Assembly: GCF_003324165.1 (NCBI RefSeq) | Contig: NW_025407830.1 | Coordinates: forward strand, 558,001 to 622,000 | Reading direction: 5' to 3' | Source: Naegleria lovaniensis | Taxonomy: Eukaryota; Heterolobosea; Eutetramitea; Acrasida; Naegleriidae | DNA length: 64,000 bases | Shown here: positions 12,510-22,400 of the stretch, in pieces | Position numbering within the stretch: position 1 is the first letter of the stretch | Layout of the letters: each line of letters begins with the position of its first letter | Translations under genes and position numbers: made by a program | Notes under the pieces: generated by a model | Databases searched by the model: none | Told to the model about the DNA's origin: nothing | Seen by the model: only the letters and a program-made list of their open reading frames with translations

Positions 12510-13958
12510 TTACCAAACTTCGTGATCCATGTCAAATTTAAAAAGGACATCTTGAAACGCATGCTCATATGGAGAGTACAACTTGTGAAACCGTCTAAAA
12601 TGTGACATGATCTGTGCAGGTCCAGAAGTTTGTGACCTCAAACCCACCAGGTAATTCCACACCCTCCCACATTCATTCTCATTTTCAAATAAAAATTGCA
12701 AGTGTGTTGATCCATCATGTGTGTTGTCTTGATCAGTATTCAATATGGCATTACTTCCTTCTACGTTAGTTGGAACAATATGAATACTGGTACTATTATC
12801 TGACAAGTATAGATCTGTTGTGAAAGTATTACTATGCACATCAAAATCAGTCACTCGTATTGGATGGATGACTTGTTCGTATTTTCTAAACCATTTGTTT
12901 TCTTTTGCGTTCCAGATTTCACATATGGTGGTATCTGACCCGCATCCTGACCCGCATGCTATGAGTTCATCGCTGGCTTTCTTGTAACACATGACATATC
13001 CTTTCTTAGACATTATTAATAATCCATTTTCATAGTGTTCTGATTTTGTTGAACTCGCTTGGCCTAAATGAGAAGAGTGTTTCTTTCGCTTGAGCAATTT
13101 TGAAAGTAATCCTTTTTTAGAATTCGTATCTTCAGTATGGTGCCTCTCGATGACAACAGTCAATCCAACATAAATCTTTGAAAGAAGTACATTCGTTGGT
13201 AGTTGATCCACAATTTCTCTCAGTGCTAAATATTGATTGGCACCATGTGCAATTTTGTCACATAACGCCAACACTTCTTGGATTTTCAGAATAAACCTCG
13301 ACGATTCGGTTTCATCATTAAATGTTAATGAATTGGAATATCTAAGCAACTCTTTAAACATCAAAATATATCTAGGAATTTTGCCTCTAAACATTATGCA
13401 GTGAAAATAAAAAAGACACTGTTGTGAACTCTTGTATGGCAATGATAGATTTTGAATTCTCTTATTCAATTTTCTGAATTCATTGGTTTTTTTGGGAATA
13501 TCTTGCAGTATTCGAATCCAATCGTCGCATGTGATAAAAAACAAGCAACAGTGAATATATTCATCATTGGTAAATAAAATATTAAAATGAAATAATTGTT
13601 TTTCCATCAATCTAGCCAAAAAAATTGCAATTTCATTGAGCGTTTCGTTAGACAAATCCTTGGGAATGTTGAAGCAGTTGATGGATGTTTCTTTTTCATG
13701 TTTCCTCAAATCCGAAATGATTTCTTGCTCACATGTTCTCATCTCGGATGTAATTTTTAAAAACTGTTCTAAATGATACATTTGATGAAACAAGTGTTTG
13801 GCTTGATCCGATGTGAGAACTTGTTGCTCTATGATATAAATTTGTACAAATTCATGTAATTCCAATAAATAATACTCAAGGTCTTTGTACCACAGAGTAT
13901 TCAGATCCAACAATTCCGCAGAAGCCGAACAAAAACGAGCGAGAGGTGGTCGAGGCAT
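12510..13958 (-). CDS. RhoGEF with DH and PH-like domains
   Basis: Single exon, 482 residues. Residues about 15-270 look like a Dbl-homology domain: a first helix around WYKDLEYYLLELHEFV, LTSDQAKHLFHQMYHLEQF as conserved region 1, and the typical last helix RYILMFKELLRYS. A basic linker (LLKRKKHSS) leads to a PH-like domain (about 300-450) ending in the expected helix with Trp (VWNYLVGLR). DH-PH proteins load Rho-family GTPases with GTP and steer actin; the PH part usually binds phosphoinositides or the GTPase. The first Met is followed directly by the DH fold, so there is almost no N-terminal regulatory region; a missed upstream exon is possible but none is obvious. It is a second RhoGEF besides the one at 24.2-27.1 kb. 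Confidence 0.72.
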   Translation of the reverse strand: MPRPPLARFCSASAELLDLNTLWYKDLEYYLLELHEFVQIYIIEQQVLTSDQAKHLFHQMYHLEQFLKITSEMRTCEQEIISDLRKHEKETSINCFNIPKDLSNETLNEIAIFLARLMEKQLFHFNILFTNDEYIHCCLFFITCDDWIRILQDIPKKTNEFRKLNKRIQNLSLPYKSSQQCLFYFHCIMFRGKIPRYILMFKELLRYSNSLTFNDETESSRFILKIQEVLALCDKIAHGANQYLALREIVDQLPTNVLLSKIYVGLTVVIERHHTEDTNSKKGLLSKLLKRKKHSSHLGQASSTKSEHYENGLLIMSKKGYVMCYKKASDELIACGSGCGSDTTICEIWNAKENKWFRKYEQVIHPIRVTDFDVHSNTFTTDLYLSDNSTSIHIVPTNVEGSNAILNTDQDNTHDGSTHLQFLFENENECGRVWNYLVGLRSQTSGPAQIMSHFRRFHKLYSPYEHAFQDVLFKFDMDHEVW

Positions 13959-14062
13959 TCTTTCAAGTTATGAACTCAAAACATGGAACAAGGAACATTC
14001 TTCTTTGAGGAAAATTAAGTTGGATTGATGCCACAAGTTTGTGTAAGAGGTGATGCTAGTAA

Positions 14063-14374
14063 TTAGAGTCCATAAGGACGCATGTCATGAATGGATGGAA
14101 GAGCATCTCCCAAACTTTTAATGTGTCGTGCTTCAGTCATCATTGATGAAATTAAATATTCATATTGAATGTATTCCTCGTCCTTCCGTTCTGAATTCGT
14201 TTGAAGTGCACTGAGAGAATCTGAATTGCACAGAGTTGATGCTGCAGTTTGTGTTGAATGTTCCAACTAGTGTATATTGTTGGAGAGTTATAAACTAGTA
14301 GTGAATTGTTAGAAAGGAGCAGTGCTGTTGTTGTTTTGCTCAACCATGCTTGTGCTTGTAAATTCAGAACTCAT
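14063..14374 (-). CDS. Possible small two-exon gene, 77 aa, unknown
   Basis: On the minus strand an ATG at 14374 opens a ten-residue exon (MSSEFTSTSM, 14345-14374). A GTTGAG donor and an ACTAG acceptor (intron 14267-14344, 78 bp) join it in phase to a 67-codon open stretch ending at 14063. The second part is acidic and helical in look (SERKDEEYIQYEYLISS, then TEARHIKSLGDALPSI), more protein-like than the other short ORFs in this interval. I do not recognise a family. The donor is not the usual GTAAGT, so the model is weak. If real, its promoter would face that of the G-alpha gene at 15231. Confidence 0.3.
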
Positions 14375-15230
14375 AGGGATCACTCGTTTCTCCAAAACTC
14401 TTAACGTACGTTTCATTTGTGGTTTTCGCTCCTCATTCAACACTATGAATAGTATTAAGGAAAAGGGTTTTCTCAACGTTGTTTGAATTAATTCAGAAAA
14501 ACAAGTCCAAGACCATCAGGATTCTTTGCACGTTCGTTGGAAAGAGGTTTCAAAGTTATAAATCTTATATCCAACTTTTGAAAGATGAAACAACATCTTC
14601 CATAAGGACTCGAATAGTCCTTGTCCGCTTCGGATTGAATACATTCGATATTACCCACTCGCATTTATTGTCTGTCTCTTCGTTGATTGATGTCAAAGAC
14701 AAGTTTATCGTTTCTTGAATTTTATTAGAACAACAAACTTGTCACTTGTATTGAAAGAGTATGTTCATACACTTTTCGATACATCAAACCATCATCAATT
14801 ATGCATTTTCTGTGGCTCTATATCAAGTAACACGCTCCGACATCTATTTTAATCATTTTTAACACCAACAGCTGACACTTCTAAAAAGTCGGTAAAAAAT
14901 TTGTTTGCGCTTTCTGTCACGCCGCGCCATCGTCGTCGTAGTATTATCGTCAAAGACCTGTTGACACTCTGACAGCCAATTTGCATCAGAATAGGTTCTC
15001 TCTCTCCGTCAACCTATTCATCAACAAGAATCAAAATTCAACAACAAGAATTTACATCATCCACAAGAATTGTATTTCAACATCATTTCGGGTCATCCTC
15101 AACGTCTCGTTTACTACTCGCACTCAACCAGAAACAAAACGAGAAGAATAATTTTCAAAATTTCAAAATCCACAACTTTCAAATTCCTTTCAAAATTGTT
15201 GACATCAAGAAATTAACAACAAGAAGAAGA
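14375..15230. promoter_or_regulatory. Intergenic, upstream and 5' leader of the G-alpha gene at 15231
   Basis: No convincing gene. The last 230 bases are A-rich with many short CAACAAGAA-like words and lead into the ATG at 15231, as expected for a promoter and leader. Around 14910-14955 there is a short island of higher GC (CGCCGCGCC, CGTCGTCG). No defined operator, hairpin or repeat family was seen. Confidence 0.4.
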
Positions 15231-16879
15231 ATGGGACTGTGTGGCGGAGGAAGTACAGAATCAACACAACAAGCAAGAGAAAAGGATAAAAAGATTGCCG
15301 ATGATTTGAAAAGGACTGTTTTACAACAAAATAAGGAAATTAAATTGTTGTTATTAGGTTCTGGAGAATCTGGAAAAAGTACTCTATTCAGTATGTGTTT
15401 TTTAAATGTATTTGTGTGTTTGATGGAACCATCATGTTACAACTTTCTATATTTGGACAATCTCATCATAACAACATCATGAAATGTGGATGACTACACA
15501 CGTGTGGTCATGTGATGATGCTATTTTTCTTATCCAAATGGTATCTTTGGACATAACCCGATGATGTGTCACAATTCCTTTTCACGTGAATCATTCACAA
15601 TATTTTCATGATTCATTTCACACACATACAAACACACACAAACATAATCACTCAAATCATAGAACAACTCAAAATCATTCATCTCAATGGATTTAGTGAA
15701 CACGAAGTAGAATCCTATGTACCTCTTGTGCGAGGTAATGTCATTACGAACATGTTAAGATTGATTGAAGCAACTTCGAAATTACAAATCAAACTTGACA
15801 ATGAAGAAAATACACAAATTGCAGAGAAAATCAAAGCATTGGATCCAAATTTATTTGTAGCTGCTAAGGAATTTGATAATCCAAATAGTCAGTTAGGACT
15901 TGGAATTAAGAAACTGTGGAACGATAAAGGAATTCGATCGGTAAGTGTTGTTTTGAATTTGAATTTTTAACAGAATGATTGACATTTTCATGAATTTCGG
16001 AAATATTCTCGTGTGTTATATCATGACATGTCGCGTGATTGGAACGAATACTATTACATTCTATGGATGAACATATATAATATATATACAGGCCTATGAA
16101 CGAAGAAATGAATTTCAATTATATGACTGTGCAGAATTCTTCTTTGAGAATATCGATCGAGTGAGTGCCATGAATTATGATCCAACCTATGAAGATATTA
16201 TTAAATGTAGAGTGAAGACCACAGGAATTGTGGAATGTAGTTATGAAATGGATGGATTAAAATTCCGACTCGTGGATGTCGGAGGTCAGAGAAATGGTAA
16301 GTATTTGATGCAATATGATGAGTGGTGTGGTGACGATGGATGGGTCCATACAAATTCATGTCTACACACTTGTGACACATGCACGACCATTCTTCTTGTT
16401 TCATAAATTTCACACAACCAATTCTTACAGAACGTAAAAAGTGGATTCACTGTTTTGAGAGCGTGACGTGTTTACTCTTTGTGGTGGCATTGTCAGAATA
16501 TGATCAAACATGCTACGAAGATGATAAAACAAATAGAATGCAAGAATCTCTGAGAATATTTGAGGAAATTGCTAATAACCAATACTTTAAACATACATCA
16601 ATTTTACTATTTTTCAACAAGAAGGATTTATTTTTGAAGAAATTAGAGAAGAATCCAATTTCTGTATTTTTTCCAGATTACAAAGGCGAACCACATAATT
16701 TTGAACAATCCGTAGATCACATTACAAAATGCTTTTTGAAACTCATTCGAGAAGGTGACTCAAGTAGAGTCTATGTGCATGTGACATGTGCAACGGACAC
16801 GGATAATGTGAAAACAGTTTTTGAAGATGTCAAAAACACAATTCTGAAGGAAGGACTCCACACGAAACAACATGCATAA
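15231..16879 (+). CDS. Canonical G-protein alpha subunit (363 aa, four exons)
   Basis: Exons 15231-15390, 15663-15940, 16092-16296 and 16431-16879 join in phase through GTATGT or GTAAGT donors and AG acceptors and give a 363-residue protein, a normal G-alpha length. The diagnostic motifs are complete: GSGESGKST followed by LFKQLKIIHLNGF across the first intron, CRVKTTGI with the switch I Arg, DVGGQRNERKKW across the third intron with the catalytic Gln, NKKD for guanine, and TCATDT. The protein starts MGLCGG, with Gly2 for N-myristoylation and Cys4 for palmitoylation, so plasma-membrane anchoring is expected. The C-terminus ends GLHTKQHA, the segment that normally contacts the receptor. Of the three G-alpha genes here this one should be a fully working GTPase switch. 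Confidence 0.92.
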
Positions 16880-16987
16880 AGCGGCGTATATCAACACACT
16901 CTTATTCTAAACCATTAATTTTTGTGATCTTCCACCGATTTTTAATTAATTTCAAAAGAAATGATCATTGCGTTTTTATCAAAAAGT

Positions 16988-19900
16988 TTACACAACTTGT
17001 TGAGTTGGTTCATTCTTCAATACATTTGCTTCACCCATCTTTCTCTTTTTGATGGTTTGAGCTAAGGAATTGGTTTGTTGAAGAGCCGCTTTCATTTCCA
17101 TCATCTTTTTTTGCTCCACATCCTTCTTGGCCTTCTTATATTGAACTGTAAACTCCTTAATGTATGAAAAGAATTCATCTTCTTCTGTCTTGACAACCTT
17201 GTTGCTTGGAGAGAAGTGGAAATATTCACAACATTCCAAATACTCATGCTTTAAAGTTTCATACGTTTGACTCACTGTTGCTAAAAGTGGAGAACAATTG
17301 GCATGGAATGTATGTAATCGAGTTTGATATAATTCTCTTTCATCAGAATTACAAGCTTCATGAAGGTAATTGATTTGATTATGAATTTGTCTGTACTCTC
17401 TGAACAAGGTATCAATGGCATCCATGGTGATGGATACACCAAAAGTACATGCTCCACAATTTTCCAATTCTTTTTCAAAACAATAAACATCCAAGTCATC
17501 CTTTTCTAAAAGACCAACCAAGTAATGCATGAGTGTGACATCCTTAGCAGCAGAAGATTTGGTGTCTACTAACTTGGGAAGAATAGAAATGTGAAAACCA
17601 TTGGCCTCTAATTGTCTCCTTCCTCTGTTCATGTAGTTGCCAACTGTGAGGACGTATTTTAGTACTTTGGCAAAGGATGAAGAGGTACGAACCACTCGAA
17701 TAGCTTCTTGTTTTCTCTTAATCTTTGTTGTGAGAGAGTCCACAAATGCATCTAAATTATGCATGTAGCCAATCACATTGAGTTTAGCTTCAACGTTCTT
17801 AACATTCAACAAATCGAGTAAAAATTGTTCAGTTCTCAATAATTCACCTTTTGATTCTAGGTCCTTCTTCTTACTTGCTAAACTGAATGCAACATTGCAT
17901 AGACGTTTCAAATTTTCAACATGTTGAGCGGTGAGAACGTTCGTGTCCAAAATATTGATCAATTCCATAATTTGTTGATTGGTCAATGACTTGAGACTGT
18001 TCAAAATAATTTCAACGTTTCTATTAGTTCCCATATCCAGCACAGAAGATGCCACGTTCTGGGCAACAGAAGGAGTTTTTGGTGCTAACTTGGTCGATGT
18101 GTTTGCAGTATCTTCTTTTGCAAACATCTTTTGGAAATCGCTCAAATCTAACTTAATCTCATCAACACTGGTGTTCGACCAAACAGAATTACCATTAATA
18201 ACCTTAATTGGTTGCCAATGCAACTTTTTGATATTATTATCTTCTTCTTTTTGTGTAAAAGTTGAGGTTGAATTCTTCTTTTGTGGAATAAAAACTCCAG
18301 GAGGTGGAGGAGGAACATTCATGTCAATCGACTTTAACACTGGCGGTGGAGGTGGAATATTTCCCATCATTGGTGGAGGAGGTATGTTTGATACAGGCTT
18401 TGAAGTAAATGGAAGAGGAGGTGGAGGAGGAATGTTCGACTTCATCAACTCATCAAAAACTGGGTCGCTCAGATCCAACAACAAACTGTCCTGATTAAAG
18501 ATATTTTCATTCTCCTTATTGCTGTTTGTTAGCGCTGGTTGTTGAGAAGGAGGTGTGAAATGAAGTAATTGTTGTTCCTTGATCATTGGGGAGAGTAAAC
18601 GTTTGGAAGAAGGTGTACCAACTTTCTTTCCACTGCCACGACGAGTGACTGGTGACAGGAGCATCTTCTTTTTAGCACTTGTATCAGGTGTTGCAATTCG
18701 ATTAGAGGATCGAAGCGGTGTCAACTTGGTATTAATAAACAAATGATTAGAGGAGGAGGTATTGTTAGTACTAATGCACAAATCATCAAAGATGTTGGAC
18801 AAGTTATTGTCCATATCGAGTTCGTATTGAGAGAAACTTCTCTTGTGTGGAGATTTGGTATCGACCTTCTTCAATAGTGTTTCCTTATTGAGTGAGAAAA
18901 CTTCGAGTTCATTCAAAAGTCCCTTCATATTTCTTCGGTGAGTTTGGTTGGTCACATGTGCAAGTCGAATTGCTACCTTATTGCCTTTCAGATAATAAGG
19001 ACAACTCTTCACAGTAGAATCTAATTCCATCTTGTAGCTATTTACCTTTTCTTCATCAGATTTGTAGTACGAAAAGCGAAGTTGAATCTTCAAAGAATCG
19101 ACAATTTCATTGTTGGAATGAGCCCAGTCAAGTCTATTCTTCTCGAGTGTCAAAATGTTGCCATTGTCTTGTGTGCATAAAAAGAGAGTATTGTAAGTAT
19201 ATCTGAAAAGTTGTTGAATTGCACCTAGTTCATCCATTTGATATCCAAATAAGATGAAATCTCCAATGAGCTTGCAAGCATTCTTCTGAATGGAGAATTG
19301 ATAGTGAGGTCCTTCTAATTGTTTCTTGTTGTTGGAAGGATTGGAAATATGCTCAGCTTGTGTGCCATAGGTTGAATAAATAATTTGGTTGTTTTGTTTG
19401 ATAACAAAATAAATATTGGAAGTGTTAAATGGATCAGAGAAGGAAAGAAGCTCTTCTTGTTGAGCTTGTCTGATTTTTCTGTTGGCATCCTTCTTGAAAA
19501 CGTCAAGAGTTGAAAGCGATATGGATTCAAGGTTCATCATTTCTACTTCAGGAAGTGAAACCTTGGTTAAATAATTGAAGAATTTACAATAACGCACGAC
19601 ACTTGGTTCAAATATCGTCAAAGTATCCAATTGCTGTTTCGTAAAGAAAGATCCAATGACTTTGGAAATGGGTTTCTCTGTGACAAATTTCTTCAATTCG
19701 TAATAGGCCTCTAGAGTGGTTCTGTACATTCTCTTTGATCTAAATTCATTGTCTTCAATATAAGTTAGGAAAGAAGAGATTAAAAGCAAGGCAAAACATG
19801 TATATTGAGCGTTGGCAACGACAACAATCACACCTTGTTTTGTAGTCTTGGTAATAAAATTGTACATGGTTTTGCACATTTCGAAAAGATAGGTGATTCT

Positions 19901-20331
19901 TTCGAAATGCGAGATGGACGAGAGAGTCGTAATTTCAGTAATGTTTGCGCTCTCTGTGGCCCCCGTAATATCATTCGGATTCGAAAAGTATTGCCTTGTA
20001 AAATTCACAAGCATTATATCGCCATACTTGTCTTTAAGCCATTGTTCAAAATTTTCATTGTTGTCTTCATCTTCCTTGTGTATGACTGTTAATACGTTGA
20101 GTTTGTTCAGTTACAGAATTTAGTGATGATCATATTGGTCGGTAAATCAATAGTGAATCCAAACCGGAATAATGACAATCAACAATTTCTAAAATACTCA
20201 CATTTGAGAAACGAGCAAATCGAGCTCTCGTATAAATTCAACTTGTACTTGGAGGTGAAGCCTTCCACCATCGTCATGATGGAGCTTTTGCTCACCACCG
20301 ATGAAGGCTTGAGCCACGTTTTGAAATTCAT
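16988..20331 (-). CDS. Formin with N-terminal PTEN/auxilin-like phosphatase-C2 module (1075 aa)
   Basis: The long frame covers 16988-20085. A short first exon, 20202-20331 (starting MNFKTWLKPSS), joins it through a GTGAGT donor and an ACAG acceptor (intron 20086-20201) in phase 1. FH1 (about residues 590-640) has four runs of four or five prolines, which bind profilin-actin. FH2 (about 660-1005) starts KKLHWQPI and contains GNYMNRG; it nucleates actin filaments and tracks their barbed ends. The N-terminal 360 residues match the auxilin/GAK/tensin form of the PTEN fold: a helix YLFEMCKTMYNFI, a strand and loop GVIVVVANAQYT where HCxxGxxR would be, then EAYYELKKF, and a C2-like region. The Cys and Arg of the phosphatase loop are gone, so it should be inactive and act in membrane or lipid binding. 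A basic tail (KKRKMGEA) closes the protein. Confidence 0.85.
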
Positions 20332-20978
20332 TTTTTTGTCAGTTGGATGTGTTGATAGTTGTAACGTTCAAAAATTTGAAAACAAAATTCGCGCCAGCGT
20401 CGCACGTCTGCTTTAAAAGATTTTTTGAAACGAATGGAAAGAAGTTGCAATTGGAAAAAAACTAAGGATTACCTTCAACAAAGATGATGCCTTCGATTTG
20501 GAGTTTTTCTTAATATTCATTGGCGACCATCTACAGAAATTGGAACCTGTTCAATTTGAAAATTGTTGAATCATAATTTTCGAGCAAAGATTCTTCCCTC
20601 ACTTGTGAGAATTGACATGTGTTATCATGCTACCATACCTTGTACTGTACAAGGTCATGATCATTTTAAAACATATTATTTTACGCATTACAAGCTTCAT
20701 TTGCCATCGCAACACTTAAAAAAAAAGGAACAAAGAACATCGCTTCATTTTTGTCTTCAACGTCTGTGTTTCGGTTATAATAGTGAAATATTGTTTACAA
20801 CAAACAACACAGAGAAGAATTTTCGTACTTCATTCACATCATTCCGAGAGTTTTGTACAACAACACGTGCGCTTAGCAAACAATTTTGAAATTCATCACG
20901 CTCTACATAATTTTTATAATAGAAGAGATTATAATTTCGAATCATCAAAAGTATTGAGCCTCATCACACAGCATCATC
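20332..20978. other. Intergenic between two divergent genes
   Basis: Shared upstream region of the formin (minus strand) and the Qa-SNARE gene (plus strand). Short open frames here lack ATG or coding character. The only ordered element seen is the 19-base dyad at 20637-20655, listed separately. Confidence 0.5.
20637..20655. repeat. Perfect 9-base inverted repeat with 1-base spacer
   Basis: ACCTTGTAC, T, GTACAAGGT is an exact dyad in the divergent intergenic region. It could be a site for a dimeric DNA-binding protein; a 1-base loop is too tight for an RNA hairpin. A dyad of this size could also arise by chance in 64 kb, so its role is open. Confidence 0.4.
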
Positions 20979-22226
20979 ATGGTAATTTATTGTCCTCCAC
21001 AACTTCCTGGAAACGGAAACTTTATCACTGTTGAAGCTGAAACTACACTCGGTAAAACCATTCGTTATGAAAATGATTTTTTGGTTTTGCAATCAGCAAA
21101 GAAAGGACTATTTTCAAAGCCTAGTGGTAAAAACTATAGAATAATTGCTGTAAAAACGGAAATGTTTTTAGAGCAAAAGTCGCCTTTTCATGGTAAGAAA
21201 ATAATGATTGCAGAGAGTGATGAGTGGTCAGAAATTCTTTCCGATTGGAGTAAAATAGAGAGTTACTTGCTTCCGATGGTAACAGTAATTTCGAAAAAAG
21301 AGAAGGGCATGACACAGGCAGAATTTGAAGATGTTCTGAGCTCACTTACACAAAAGAAGGCATCTAAAGCAGGACTGAGACCAATTGGGTCCAAACCTGC
21401 AAAAACAAAGAAAACATTGACGATTAACGGTGTGACTGTGAACGAAAACACTTTAAAATCAGATCACGATTTTGTTGATTTAGGAGCTTCGGATTCTCCC
21501 ACCATAGACGAAGAGGACGAAGACAAAGAAGAGTTGACTTCGGTAGAGACCTATGAACAAGCAGTTATTGCAATTGAAGAATTCATCAAAAAGACTGCTC
21601 TCACACAACGATTATTGGATAATTATGGAAAGAAACCTAGCTCACAGCAACGTATTGCCAATGATATCATTGAACAAACCAAACGACTGAAAGCTATACA
21701 AAAGATGCTTGACGATTTTTTCAAGACTGCATCCAAAAACTCTATTATTGAGAAAATTATTAGACAGTACTCTGAGGAAAAACCCAAATTCACCAAAATA
21801 CTAAACAATCCATCACACAAAAAGATAACCAATGAAAACACCAAAGACATTTATGACAAGAAGAAACCCTCTGCGAGCAAGGACAACATGTACAATAATT
21901 CAGGAGAAATTGAGGTTGGAGACGGCTCGCAACAACAAGTACAAATACAACAACAAAAAGATCAATTTGTTCTCTCACAATGGGACAAGGCCACCATCGA
22001 CGTAGAGCATGCTATTGCAAAGGAAACTCATGAGGATTTAAAACGACTGGAAACAGATTTTACCGAACTACATGGCATGTATCAAGATTTTCACTCACTA
22101 GCAGTTGAGCAACAAGAGTCCTTGGATACTATGATTGAAAACGTACAGGCTGCCAATGCTCACATTGACACAGGAGTTGAGAACGTTAAAAAGGCCAAAA
22201 AGCTGACTCGCTTTGGTTTTTTTTAA
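20979..22226 (+). CDS. Qa-SNARE (syntaxin-like) without a transmembrane anchor
   Basis: Single exon of 415 residues. The last 67 residues form a SNARE motif with the heptad pattern of Qa-SNAREs: ELHGMYQDFHSLAVEQQESL lines up with the syntaxin core, with Gln at the ionic zero layer (about residue 379). Syntaxins normally carry a C-terminal membrane helix right after this motif; here the frame stops five residues after a basic KKAKKLT (RFGFF), and no hydrophobic segment or CaaX box follows. The first 115 residues form an unrecognised beta-rich domain, followed by an acidic linker and a Lys-rich coiled region (about 190-280) that may correspond to an Habc bundle. The protein would have to reach membranes through its N-terminal domain or partners. 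A missed last exon cannot be fully excluded. Confidence 0.65.
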   Translation: MVIYCPPQLPGNGNFITVEAETTLGKTIRYENDFLVLQSAKKGLFSKPSGKNYRIIAVKTEMFLEQKSPFHGKKIMIAESDEWSEILSDWSKIESYLLPMVTVISKKEKGMTQAEFEDVLSSLTQKKASKAGLRPIGSKPAKTKKTLTINGVTVNENTLKSDHDFVDLGASDSPTIDEEDEDKEELTSVETYEQAVIAIEEFIKKTALTQRLLDNYGKKPSSQQRIANDIIEQTKRLKAIQKMLDDFFKTASKNSIIEKIIRQYSEEKPKFTKILNNPSHKKITNENTKDIYDKKKPSASKDNMYNNSGEIEVGDGSQQQVQIQQQKDQFVLSQWDKATIDVEHAIAKETHEDLKRLETDFTELHGMYQDFHSLAVEQQESLDTMIENVQAANAHIDTGVENVKKAKKLTRFGFF

Positions 22227-22400
22227 GCTTCCTCCATTTTCTTAGTTCGGTAATTATCCTTTTTTATAAATTAAATTTATTCACAACATCTACAAAGAGA
22301 GCAGATTCACATTGAACCCAATCAACAACAAGTTCTTTAAGGAACAGGAAACAACCCTTCTCATGATTGAAGAAGAGAACAAACGGAAGAATCAAAGAGA

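Noticed and set aside
14479-14718. 79-codon plus-strand frame upstream of the G-alpha gene
   Set aside because: It starts at TTG, has no domain, and lies in the presumed promoter region.
20563-21034. Overlapping plus-strand frames before the Qa-SNARE gene
   Set aside because: Composition is random-like, two frames overlap each other and the true SNARE start, and no domain is visible.
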